Assembly (NCBI GenBank): GCA_003971905.1
Contig: RSEE01000042.1
Coordinates: 1-64,000 of the forward strand
Source: Moniliella sp. 'wahieum'
Lineage: Eukaryota; Basidiomycota; Moniliellomycetes; Moniliellales; Moniliellaceae
Length of the DNA stretch: 64,000 nt
Reading direction: 5' to 3'
The notes beneath the pieces were generated by a model. The model was not told where the DNA came from and searched no databases. It was given only the letters and a program-made list of their open reading frames with translations. A program made the position numbers and the translations under genes. Below are positions 1-10,773 of the stretch, piece by piece (position 1 is the first letter of the stretch; every line of letters begins with the position of its first letter).

Positions 1-138
1 ATGGTCGTCCAGAACGACGTTCGGGTTGATGATCGAGCAAGACAGACGGGGGTGGACGACAAGTCTTTGAAGGACGCCTCCTTTCTCTTGTCGAAGTACC
101 GCAAGATTCTGGAGGACTCGGCAGGGAGGGACATGTAA
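1..138 (+). CDS. 3' end of a possible gene, truncated by the window edge
   Basis: Frame 1 is open from base 1 and ends at TAA (136-138). It gives 45 residues of charged, soluble character (Lys/Asp/Arg rich, ending AGRDM). The first codon happens to be ATG, but the frame may continue to the left of the window, so this could be the C-terminus of a longer protein. No family is recognised. It is short enough to be chance. Confidence 0.25.
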   Translation: MVVQNDVRVDDRARQTGVDDKSLKDASFLLSKYRKILEDSAGRDM

Positions 139-1040
139 TAGCAACAAACGTAAGAGGCCATTTCCCGATTCGCCTCTGGGCCCCCGAGAGCTACTGGATG
201 AGTTTAAGAAAGACGGGATGGGACGTCGGCGGTGCGGCGCTACGTGCTAACCACTTTGTCAACTCTGCCTCTCCCCACACGACCGACATCCTGTGCGACT
301 TGCTGAATTTGCCTTTGCCCACAGGACTGTCCGGTCGAGGGCGATAATGTCCCATCGACGGACGACATTGTGCGGGCAGTATAGTCATATATCGATGAAG
401 ACGGATCCAAATGAGCTACGAATGATGTTATGATAAGTTGTATCCACCACTGATGTATACTCTTCAAGCTTCACCATCAGTCTACAAGTGTTTTTGACGG
501 TGGCGAGGTCCGCAAGGTCCGATAGAATTGTGGGCCAGAAATTTCGATTAGCTATCAGTGGTTCCAACAACTATTTGGAGCTACTCCGGTGGGTGAGTGA
601 AGGCAAGAGAGCTGGTCGAACAGGCGGCTCTTCCGGGGTGGAGTGTGTCTCGAAGAAGGGTGAGTGGGAAAAGAATGGTGATCGGCTTTGGCCATCATAA
701 TTGGATCTAAGAACACTGAGACTGGCTTTATAGAAGAGAAGGGGAACAACGCCTACTACCTAGGGAAGACCAATAGGTCTACAGCGAAAAGGGGAAACGA
801 GGAAAGGGGTAGAACATTGTGTGTGGATTCTAGATGAGCGCGAGTGGTGAAGAGACGATTGCTGTGGGTTTTGATATTTGCCGAGAATCCGAGCAGCGAT
901 TAGCGAGCTATAAAGATAGAGAACTTGAGTAGTGATAGACAGAGAAGCCGAGGAGCGAGAGCGACGGCAAGAGAGCGGAGGGGTGGCTGTGCAAAAAGGG
1001 GACTTGATCGTTGCGGCGACGTGACACAACTCATCTTCTC
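139..1040. other. Spacer without a supported gene
   Basis: All frames are short and compositionally unremarkable. No motif, RNA gene or repeat array was recognised in this stretch. Confidence 0.4.
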
Positions 1041-2155
1041 CTACGACGATGCATGATCCATTCGGCGTTGGACGCGATTCCTTTCAGTCTTGGACGAGGA
1101 ACACGGGCGTGGTAGGAGGATCCTTGCGTACTTCGAATCCGGGTGCAGCAGGGCGCAGAATACGCTGCACCAGCTGATCCACCCCTTTTCAAACTCATCC
1201 CGCGCGAGAGCGACAGCTTCAGGAGAAGGATTCGGAGGGTGAGCGATCCAAATCCAGGTCCTCTTGTTCATGCTCGCTCTTGGAATCCTCGTACTCCCAC
1301 GCAACCCTTCTCACCCAGTCGTCATACAAGGCACCCTCCTGGAGCTGATACAGCGTCCAGCACGCTCACGCAACGTGGTACCCGAGGCGGTTGCAAGTCG
1401 GCGTAGCTGGAGCGCCTCTTCGTGCCACGTTTGTTCCATGCTCTCCGGATCATCAATGTCCATAATATCAGTGTTGTGGCTAAACCGATTGATCCGTGAG
1501 AACTCATACGTTCTATCTCCTCTCTCCAGAGGTGACTTGCGCCTCGGGGAAGAGAACGTTAGGGTGCACACGCACCTTGGTGGCATGCAACCGTCCGTGC
1601 TTTTCTTAATGCTCACCTCGATGGGGCTAGCAGGCGAGGGGTTCGATCGGCCCTGATCCAGCTTCCAACACACCGCCGCCCACAGACTGTCGCGCTCGAT
1701 CGAAAACGGTCCAGCTTCGAGCTGCAAGTAAGTGTGCACTCGCTCCGAAATGTCTGTCCCGGTCGGTGAGCGAGTGCTTGGACCTCCATGGTAAGTAGGT
1801 GATGTTTTTTGCGCAACATCTGCTGGTACTCAGGGTCGAGCTCGTCGCCACGGAATAGGCAAGGAGGAGGGGGGGCCAGGGGCGATACCTCCTGAGGGAG
1901 CGGTGGCCCCGCCTCAGTCCCATTCACCTTGGACGGAACTTTCATCTCCCACTGCCTGCTCAAGTGGTACCTGGACAAATCTCTCTCGGCTTCAGGAAAG
2001 AGAGCGTTGGCATGTACGGTGAGCGAGTCGAGGAACTGCAAGCCGTCGGGCTCGGTGTGAACGGTAACGTGGATGGGGTGGGCGCGGTCAGCGTCGGAAA
2101 GAGGGGGGGCGGGATGAACTGGCAGAGTGGCCACCCGTAACAACTCATGGCTCAT
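1041..2155 (-). CDS. Uncharacterised protein, reading frame interrupted
   Basis: Three overlapping minus-strand frames (2155-1613, 1739-1311, 1304-1041) read as successive parts of one protein-like product. The first begins MSHELLRV at ATG 2155 and includes a segment on mean levels of Pro, Asp and Leu (DELDPEYQQMLRKKHHLL). The second carries LQLEAGPFSIERDSLWAAV and an acidic stretch MDIDDPESMEQTWHEEA. Amino-acid use looks coding (balanced, charged, few low-complexity runs), unlike the antisense frames. Because the continuity is broken at the frame joins, it is either a pseudogene or a gene with consensus errors, as in its better recognised neighbours. I do not recognise the family and propose no function. 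Confidence 0.4.
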
Positions 2156-2173
2156 ATGTTGAGAGAGCAGACC

Positions 2174-2347
2174 AGCTCGGCAGTACAGTGACTATTAACT
2201 AAGCGTGAGCACAGAGACTCTCTCAGTGGGAAGCACCAGAGAGCTAGGCAGTACAGTGACTAACTAAGCGTGGGCGCACGGCAATACATTGACTAACCAA
2301 GCGTGAGGACAAGAGACTCTCTCAGTGGGAAGCACCAGACAGCATGC
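2174..2347. repeat. Three imperfect tandem copies of a ~30-75 bp unit
   Basis: The core GGCARTACAKTGACTA followed by CTAAGCGTG recurs at about 2174, 2250 and 2279. Copies one and three also share the block GAGACTCTCTCAGTGGGAAG and the following CACCAGA. The middle copy is shortened. The array lies just upstream of the start of the minus-strand gene at 2155. Confidence 0.65.
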
Positions 2348-2764
2348 CCCCTCGGCTGTCCATTGACTAACCGCGTCATGCTGCCTCCTTCCGGCTCCAG
2401 CGCATGTAGGCCAACGCCGCCTTGCCCACGCAATGCTCGGTGCACGCTCGCAATCAAGGTCACCATCTGACGCTCTTACTACCGCCCTCCCGAGGTCACC
2501 CCCTGAGGATGGGGAGGCCGTTTTATTCATGAAGAAGATGTTTCCCATCTCGATGACCTTCATCTACGACCACGCTCTTCTCCACACGAGGCTGGTGGCG
2601 CTGTTCGACCACGGCGCCTCTGCCATTCCGTTCTTCATCGCCTCGTCTGCATCCAGCCGTGGTGGGGCCCTTGGGGCGATGCCCCAATCACGCCATCCTG
2701 TATGATAGGCATAACCCCTCTTATCCCCCTGGACGCTCCCTCAGCTCCGCGGTACACTCGTGGC

Positions 2765-2773
2765 TATATAAGG
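2765..2773 (+). promoter_or_regulatory. TATA-box-like element in a repeat-bearing spacer
   Basis: TATATAAGG sits in an otherwise GC-balanced spacer and is followed within 350 bp by two related ~75-bp direct repeats (about 2893-2970 and 3033-3103) containing CTGTAGCTRCGAGAAGC-like sequence and a CTCTRCACAG end. No open frame of note starts downstream, so it could equally be a remnant LTR promoter or chance. Confidence 0.3.
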
Positions 2774-2892
2774 CCCTACCCTTATCATAGCCTCCTGTTC
2801 CTCTCCTCAGAACCACATCCTCCATTCCAGTCCCCCTTCAGCACGGATTGGTTACCGTCGCGCCTCGTTCCCATCCTTCCTCTTCTCCCTAT

Positions 2893-3103
2893 TGCATTCA
2901 AGGTCGGGCCAGCGTCTGTACTCAGTAGCTGCGAGAAGCGAGCTCTGACCGTTTCTGCTCTGCACAGGTGAGCTTCCTGTTCTCCCATTTTCTGTTCTCT
3001 TCCTGCTTTTCTGGCGCTTGTTCTTGTCCAAGGTTGCATTCAAGGTTGGACAAGTGTCTGTAGCTACGAGAAGCTATCTCTGACTGTTTCCGCTCTACAC
3101 AGT
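2893..3103. repeat. Direct repeat, two diverged ~75-bp copies at ~140 bp spacing
   Basis: Both copies start TTGCATTCAAGGT, continue through a tract with GTCTGTA and GCGAGAAGC/ACGAGAAGC, and end TGACYGTTTCYGCTCT followed by RCACAG. About one base in six differs between the copies, so the duplication is not recent. Confidence 0.6.
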
Positions 3104-5629
3104 GCAATCAACTTTAGCTTGGTAGGGTACCTACTTCACAGTTAAGGGACAACCGCGGCTCTGGGTTCTCGCTGGTGTGACCGATTTATCGCGCTCAGCC
3201 ATTGATCGCCCACTCTAGTGCTTCGCCTAGCTCTCATCTTTCATCCGAGCTTGGGCTACCGGCGCCACCAACACATGCCACACCAGTAATGTGGCGTCAT
3301 AGCCCTCATTTCCAATTTCTTCGTCCCGAGCGTCGATCTCGCTTTTTCCCTCTTTCTCTCTCTCCGCACCATGTCCTCTGAGATTGATGAGATCTGAGAT
3401 CCGCCGTCGCCTTAGCCCCGACTGTGACAGCCTAAGCACCCTTAGATCTTGAAGCTTGAAGTTATAAGGTTTAACTTTCAGCGCTCATCTCTCTTACAAA
3501 GCCTCATATTGTGACCCTTCTAGCTTCTCTCACTAGTCACTGTCTTTGGAATCACTTTCCACATCGCCTCTATGCCCAACGCCAAGCCTTTCTCCCACGC
3601 TCGCTGTCCAGCCCTCAGGCCTGAGCTCGGGCCTCTGAACCCTCAGTAGGTCTCATGCCTCAGGCCCTCAGGGCTCATTATCACTCCCCTCCATAGTTGA
3701 TGTTTGCAATGTGGGCTTGAAAAGGGATGAGTAATGCCGCAGGTTGCCCAACCTCTTTCACATTCTCAATTACAGTGTCGTGCTTCTCGCTCTGCAGTAC
3801 GCAGTGTCCAACGTCCAATATTCAACGTTCGCTAACTTCACTAGCCAATGCCCTTCGGCTCGTTGCCTCGTGTGTGCTCGGGGCTCTGCTAGTGGTTTCC
3901 GAGTAGTACGATTGTTAAATGTACATTCCGCGACGTGGTCTTGCCACGTACTCAGGTACTCAGGTACTCAGGTATTCAGTGCTCCCGCCGGGTTTATAGT
4001 TGCTGTGGCAGTGGCAAAAAGCATACTGGGTTTCAAATGCGGGGGGCGCGGGCTCTGGCAGCTCTGCCGCACGCTATCGACATGGAATATGGGCCGGGGA
4101 CCAGAGGGTCGAGGTCCTCTTCTTCTCATCCTTTGAAATTTGGTCGACGATCGACGCTCTGCAAGCTTCAATGCCTGCAATGGTCGCTGTCTGCCACGGG
4201 TACACCTGTCTGCACCTGTCTGCACCCATCATGCATCATGCATCAAGCTTCAAGAGATATATATGGTGGTGGTCTTGGCAGTGTTTGCCCAGTATGATAT
4301 ACTCAGAGTCTCCTCGGTCCGTTTCCCTCCCCGCTGGCACATTCCTAGTCACTTACAGGCCAAGGCCAATGAAATGAATAACCCCACCGGGCGCGACGCT
4401 TGGCCCCGCCCCACCGCCCACCACCGCGCTACACACATGGTGTGCATGGTGGCTGGCGATGTGCCAGCAGTGCGGTGCATACTTGAAGAGCAAAAACGAT
4501 TTCTTGCGGTTCGATGGCTGTGGGTCTGCACATGTGACCATGTTGGGCATTAGTATATCAGTCTGAATGCATGGTGGCCCCAGGTTACGTGGTGTGATCA
4601 TGTGATGCTCAGCGGGGGGAATGCAGGGCACACGATACGTCGGGCGTGTGGGAAGGGTGGACACGTTGCGGGTTGAGTGTTGAGTACTGAGTTGCTGATG
4701 CAACGCAACTGATGAGGCGGACTGGGTACTAGTGCGGAAGCTTGAAGGTTGCCACGTTGGCGATAGAGTGTTATAACCATGTTACGTTGATCAGGTCGAT
4801 CAGGTCCATACAGGGGAGCACAGATCACATGATCTGTCACATGTCCCAGCGATCCGCAGAGATCAACACCAGTGAACGAATGCTTCTGCGCCCGTGCCTG
4901 TGGTGCGGCGGCGGCACCCACACATCCTCGTGCGGTCGAACGCCGATGAAACGATGGACAGATGTGCCGAGGTCACTAGGCCACTAGTCTAGTCACTAGT
5001 CACTAGTTCACTGGTCTGTGGCACTAACATTGCACACTGGTGTGTGGCTAGGCCCTGTGGCCGGTGGCGACGGAGAGACCGCGACGGACATGGGGGCTGT
5101 CCCTCCCACTATCCTAACCGTTCCTGCCCCATCCTCAGGGGCTATTAGCTAGTGTCGGGGTTTCCTGTTGCTGGGCTGTCGTCTGGCGTCTGGGCTGGCC
5201 GCTGTGATCTGACGTCTGACGTGTGACATTGCCCCACGAGTGACATGTGACATGTGACGCCGACGCTGCCCAGCCAAACTTACCCTGCGACACTGTCCCC
5301 GCGCCAAAGCGGGGCTTGGCATGCCGCACACCGGCGCTGTGCGTTCCAGCGCCCCATAGGCACGGCGCCTGTGGCCCCCAGCCCCTGCCCCCCCCAGTGG
5401 GCGCAGCGGCGCGCACGGGCGCAGTGCTGTGGCGCGAGTATAATACACCCACTCTGGCCAGACCAGCTGCGACTGGTCCATCTCCCTTCTTACCTCTTAA
5501 CCCCCTCCCCTCCCCCACCTTCTTTGCTCTGCTGCGTGTCCTCTCTCACTCCGCCGCACCCTCTCTCCTTCTCCACCTCCACCCTCCTCCCACTCGCCCC
5601 GTCGTCTTTTGCCCACCTTCGTTTCCGCC
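3104..5629. other. Long spacer with short heptamer repeats, no supported gene
   Basis: Open frames here are short and lack family features. The stretch holds CCTCAGG-type repeats (3615-3680), an 8-bp GTACTCAG array (3950-3980), ATGCATC repeats (4228-4246), CACTAGT repeats (4991-5012) and GACATGT repeats (5240-5259). The last ~150 bases before the GMC gene are C/T-rich, as expected for a fungal core promoter and 5' leader. Confidence 0.5.
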
Positions 5630-7939
5630 ATGCGCGCCACAGTCTACGCGACCATCGCTGCGCTCTGCGCCCTGCCCTCGCCTCTGCCAACCAGGCCCAT
5701 TCCTCTCCCCACTTTGAGCGCCGAAACAAGCTTCCCACGCGCTTCCGTCCCGCCCGGCATCAGCTCGTCCGGCCAAGCCTTTGACGGTCAATCCTTTGAC
5801 TATGGTGCGTCTCTCTCTTTGTCCTTGGTCTTCCTCCAACGTACCGGAGCCCTCCCCCACGGGTATCCGTATACTGACGACGGTTGGATGGGTTTGCAGT
5901 GATCGTCGGTGGTGGTACTGCCGGTTTGACGGTTGCCACCGCTTGGCCCAGAACAGTTCCGTCACCGTGGCTGTGATTGAAGCTGGTATCAGTGGCGAAG
6001 GCGACACGACGCTTACCACTCCCAGTGGAATGGTATGTTTTCTCCTCTTGCACTCTGCCGTTGTAATCGGAAAGAACCAAATACTGACTTATTGTCTTGC
6101 CTCCAAACAACAGTTGTACAACTCGTCCGAACACACCAACAAGGATTGGGCCGATACTACGGTCAACCAGACGGTCTGGGCGGACGCGCTATCTACTACC
6201 CCGCGGCAAGGTTCTTGGTACGTTGTCTCTTTCTGATTCATCATACAGCTGACTGACATGCGTGCCTCGGACTTTCTTTTGACTCAGGCGGTTCGAGTGC
6301 CATCAATGGTATGTACCTTGTCCGTCAACCTGCCGTGGAGCAAGAGAGCTGGGCGAACATTGTATCCAGCATCAGCCGACGGCCAAGACGACCTGGGGAT
6401 GGACAATATGTTCGCAGCGATGAAGAAGTCGAGACGTTTGACCTCCGACAGACGATGTGGTTTCCACCGTGCAGTCTGGTGCGAAAGCCAATGTGCTTCA
6501 GTGGAACGCCTCTTCGCACGGCACATCGGGTGGGATCCATGCAGTTGGCCCGCCGTGTCGTTCCCGTCATTGGAGGGTTTTTGCAAGGCGCTTCTCCACG
6601 CTCAACTTGCCCATCAACAACGACCCTGACAGTGGTAACAATACCGGACCTTCCTCAGTACCTCGGCTATCAACCCGTCTAACTGGACCCGCCCCTTCTC
6701 TCGCGGGCTACGTCGACCCCTACGCGTACCCCAACTTGTACATCCTCGTCGGTTACCAGGCTACCAAGATCGTGTTTGACAACTCGTCGCCGCCGCGTGC
6801 GACGGGTGTGCAGTTTGCCAGCTCAGAGCAAGGACAAGGTGCGCCAAGTGAATGCCAAGAAGGAAATATCTTGTCGGCTGGTGTGGTGGGCTCGCCGCAG
6901 CTGCTGCAACTTTCAGGTGTCGGAGACTCGTCGGTACTTTCGCCCGTGGGCATCAAGCAGGTGGCCAACGTTCCCGGTGTCGGGTTCCACATGCAAGACC
7001 ACCTTAGTGGCGCTATCAACTACACTCCTGCTCCGGGTACCAGTTTGCCAGCTACGTCGATGACGGGTGAGCCAAGACGGACAGTTATGCGAATGCTGCG
7101 GTTGCGTATGTGCAGTTGGTACGGTGACGAACAAGGATGAGCTCATTGCCAACATTTCCTCGTCGATTGACCAGTGGGGTCGCGGCCTACAAGGCCCCGG
7201 CCACGGTGCAGGAAGGCTACCGTGCCGCTCTGAAGGAACTTACCACCAACATTTACCCCAATGATGCGCCTGCGATTGAGATTCTGTGGTTCATGGCGTT
7301 TGGCGGGATCACGGTGCAGTGTGGTTGCAACACCCTACCTCTCAGGGCTCTGTCAAGATTACCTCGAGCAATGCGTTTGACTGCCGGCTGTGGACCCTGC
7401 CTACCTGTTGAACAAGGTGGATCTGCAAGTCCTCCGCAACGGGTGCAAGTTGGCGCGGCAGATTGGCGAGTCGGATGCGGTCAAGCCGTTGTGGCTAACG
7501 AGACGTCTCCGGGAACGGCGGTGCAGAGCAACAAGCAATGGAACGCGTTTATCCAGCAAAGCTTTGCGACTGAGTACCATCCCAGCAGTTCGTGCGCTAT
7601 GATGCCGCTCGAACAGGGTGGCGTGGTGGACGACCGACTGCGCGTGTACAACACCCAGGGATTGCGTGTCATCGACGCCTCCGTCACCCATCACGTTCTC
7701 CCAGCACTTGCTTACGGTTACCTATGGCATTGCTGAGATTGGAGCCGACTTGATTGCGCAGGACAATGGCGCATCGCCTTCCTCCACTTCGCTCGCTGCA
7801 CCCACAGTCATCTGCTCTCTCCGCCTCACTCCACCGCCGCTCCTCGTCCAAGAAGGGCAGCCACAGTGGAGCTGGCACTTTGTCCGTCGGCATGCTCTTG
7901 CCCCTTGTGCTTGCCGCTGCCACGTACCACTTGGCTTAA
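5630..7939 (+). CDS. Secreted GMC oxidoreductase (AA3-like), probably GPI-anchored
   Basis: FAD-dependent glucose-methanol-choline oxidoreductase, a family that oxidises alcohols, sugars or aryl alcohols outside the cell. ATG 5630 opens a hydrophobic signal peptide. Then come the FAD-binding VIVGGGTAGLTVATRL (split by an intron at 5805-5899), the GMC signature GGSSAING after an intron at 6218-6287 that starts GTACGT, SGVGD/VLSPVGIK near 6925, PGVGFHMQDHL near 6980, and a C-terminal EYHPSSSCAMMP with the catalytic His followed by GLRVIDASV. A further intron lies at 6033-6113. The last ~30 residues are Ser/Gly then a hydrophobic tail (SVGMLLPLVLAAATYHLA), which resembles a GPI-anchor signal. 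Several one-base frame changes occur, e.g. a missing C at VAT/RLAQ (about 5935). Substrate cannot be assigned. Confidence 0.85.
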
Positions 7940-9040
7940 TTCCCTCCCTCCCCCGTCTCTGGCCCGCCCCCTCTTACTCTTCCGTACACGGTGTGACCGT
8001 TCCATTTCCTCCCCTCACTGTCACCCCCCTCCTCCCCGTTTGGTCTCTTTTTTTTGCCCTTCTGGCCGGTTCGGGCCTTACTTCTTATCTGTGCCTGGGT
8101 GGGGGGTTAGGATTGGTCTCTTGGTTTGACGTTTGCGGGGGCTGATCGATCTCAATCTCCCCACCTAATAACCAGTTGATCGTCCCCTCCCCTTCCCCAG
8201 CCCAAATTTTCGGTATGCCAGATGTGACGCATGTGACGGTGTGTTGCCAGCCACGGGCCGCTCTGTACTTCTTACTTTCTCCCGCTTACCGCTCACGCCC
8301 TTTGTGTTTGTTCCTGGCCTTTGTCCTTTGTCAGCTTTGGAGGCATTAGGCCATGGATGAACGACTCTTTGATGACTGGGATGATGATTGATGTCGATGA
8401 CCTCGCTCTCCCTCGCCTCCCTTCCCCCTCTACTGCCCCCCCCCTCCCCCTTTACTTGATGGTAGCGACGATTGAAACGACTTTAACTCTCTTTGGGGTG
8501 CGTACGGTACGTGCACCACCGTCCGGGTGCGTGATGGGTGGTGCCAAGGGCAGAAGATATGCAGGTTGCGGGTGAGAAGTAGTAGTGAGATGTGAGATGT
8601 GAGATGGCCAGGTGGGCGTCAAGCCTTCAAGCTGAACTTCAAGCTTCAAGCTTCAAGCGTGAAAGTTGAAAGTTGAACTGTGCACGCTATGACGTGCGCC
8701 CCCCGTGCAGCTGGGCTGGCCCCGCACCAATCGTTAATCATTAATCACGAGCGGTGGCTGCGAACCCGGGATTGCCACCACCCGAAGCCGGCTGTCGATG
8801 CGAGCTGGCACTCGCCACTACCCCTCTGCGCATCCTCTTGTTCGCCATCGCCCTCACGGTCACCCTCACGGCCACTTGGGCATCCCCCGCTCCGACTAGG
8901 TTTCGTGCGCTCCGCTTCCTCGCTGGTTCTGCGCATCGCCTTGTGTCTGTGCCTCGGTTTCCGTTTCCGGTTCCATTTCGGTGTCGGATCGCTTTCGCCT
9001 GCGCTCCGCTGCTTGCTCACCACGTGCACTTGTCCCCGTT
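7940..9040. other. Spacer between GMC and LACTB2-like genes
   Basis: Pyrimidine-rich 3' flank of the GMC gene, then GAGATGT heptamers (8588-8606) and an AAGCTT+C heptamer cluster (8624-8660). The last 200 bases before 9041 are C/T-rich and likely promoter. The antisense and sense frames here are proline/arginine-rich composition artefacts. Confidence 0.45.
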
Positions 9041-10507
9041 ATGAGCACGAGCACGAACACGAGCACCCGTCTGCCCACCGGCTCGAGCGCGAGATACGCC
9101 TCGACCTACACGCCCCCGCCGCGTTGGGCCGACGTGGCCCTCGTAGCTCCCGGTATCGTGCGTGTCCTGGGTCAGAACCGGGTAAGTTTACCTCGAAGGC
9201 ACCAACACTTACCTGCTCTACCCGCCTGCCACCACCACCCTACCTCCACACCTCTACCACTCCTGCCTCCCCTGTGCCTGCCGTGCTCATCGATACGGGC
9301 GAGGGGAAACGAGGCCTACACAGCCCTCCTGCAGCGTGTGCTATTGGGGCTGGATACAGCGGATGGACAACCGATTGACCTGCCTACTTAAGCGACATGT
9401 ACGTTTCCATCCATTCTCTCCTCCCCTCCCCCCCCTGCACGCTTGCCTTGCTTGCCCTGCTTGCCTCTGGTAAGGATGAGGGTGGGGTGCAGGGTGTATG
9501 CGTTTAGGCATACGGACATGGCATGTGGGAATGGCATGAGGGCTAAGGGCTAAGGACCGGAACAGTATCTTGACGCACTGGCACCACGACCACGTGAATG
9601 GTTTGGCGGCCGTGTTGCAGCTCAACCGCGCGCTGCACCCAAGCACGCCCGCGCCCGGATCCATAAACTGCGCAACCCACACACCGATCCTAGCTTGGTC
9701 CAACGGCAGCTTGCGTCCCTGCCTCCCGGGCTTTTTCCCCGCCGGCCGAGTCTGGGTCGGGGGGTCGGGGTCGGGGTCTCTGCCCGGGACCCAGTCCGAG
9801 CCGAGTCCTCGTCCCAAGTCACAGTGGAAACGGCGATTCATGCCCTGGCGCACCAGACCAACGTAACGTTGTCCCCTTACTTTTCGCAGCGGGGCAGCGG
9901 GCCGATTCAGGTACTGCACACGCCCGGGCACACGGTGGACCATACCTGTCTGCTATGGGAGAGCGGCGGGGTCGAGGCACATGTTCTCGGGCGACCATGT
10001 TCTGGGAGCCGGGACGAGTGTGTTTGAGGATCTGGGCGCGTACATGGCGAGTCTGGAGGTATGCGAGCGGGTGCTGGCCAAGCAGGAGCAGGAGCGGAGC
10101 AAGGGCGGGCAGGGACGCAGCTGTTGCCGGGTCATGGGCCGGTGGTGCAGATGGACTGGGGCTGGTGCGGAGAGTACCACGCGCACCGGCTGGCGCGGGA
10201 GAAGGAGGTGGTCTTGGCGCTGCGTGATCGAGGGGAAATGACGCTGGAGGAGCTGGTACAGACGCTGTATGCGCGCGTACCCGCCGAGCCTGGGCGGCGG
10301 CAGGGCGTGGGCTGTGGCTGCACCTGCGCAAGCTGGCGGATGGGCGGCGGCGACGCGTGCGGCGTTATGGCGGGACAGTGGCGGCTGTGGGCGGCGGGCT
10401 GGGGCGCGAGGCGAGCGAGGCGCTGGAGACGCCCGAGACGCTGTCCAGGGCCGTGGGGAGCGCATGGCGGCGCAGCTGGGCCGCTCCCGCTGGCGGTGGA
10501 GGCGTAG
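9041..10507 (+). CDS. LACTB2-type metallo-beta-lactamase-fold hydrolase/endoribonuclease
   Basis: Matches the LACTB2 branch of the metallo-beta-lactamase fold, whose animal member is a mitochondrial single-strand endoribonuclease. ATG 9041 opens MSTSTNTSTRL. Visible landmarks in order: VRVLGQN, LEGTNTYLL (about 9200), IDTGEG (about 9293), the zinc motif THWHHDHVNG (about 9570, directly after an intron 9399-9565), HTPGHTVDHTCLLWE (about 9918), FSGDHVLGAGTSVFEDL (about 9980), LLPGHGPVV (about 10130) and a C-terminal winged-helix-like tail with REKEVVLALRDRGEMTLEELV. All metal ligands expected of the family are present. Several frame changes separate these blocks. The exact stop is uncertain because two frames remain open near the end. 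It lies upstream of the amino-acid transporter on the same strand. Confidence 0.8.
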
Positions 10508-10773
10508 ACTGCGGAAATGGATCCTGCATCTGCATCTTATCTATCGGCCGGGGGGGCAGTATCCGGTGCGTCCAACCCACTTGGGCCGCGGCAGCCGGCC
10601 AGCAGGGGGGAACTGTTGGCCGCAATCAGCAATCAATTAATCAGTCACGCGTTAGTCACGAGTGCCATCCACAATCAGTAGCCACACCACCTGCCAGGGG
10701 GGGTTGGGTAGCCCACCACCCCCACTACCACCACCACCACCACCACACCACCACCACTCTCTCCACCCCCACC

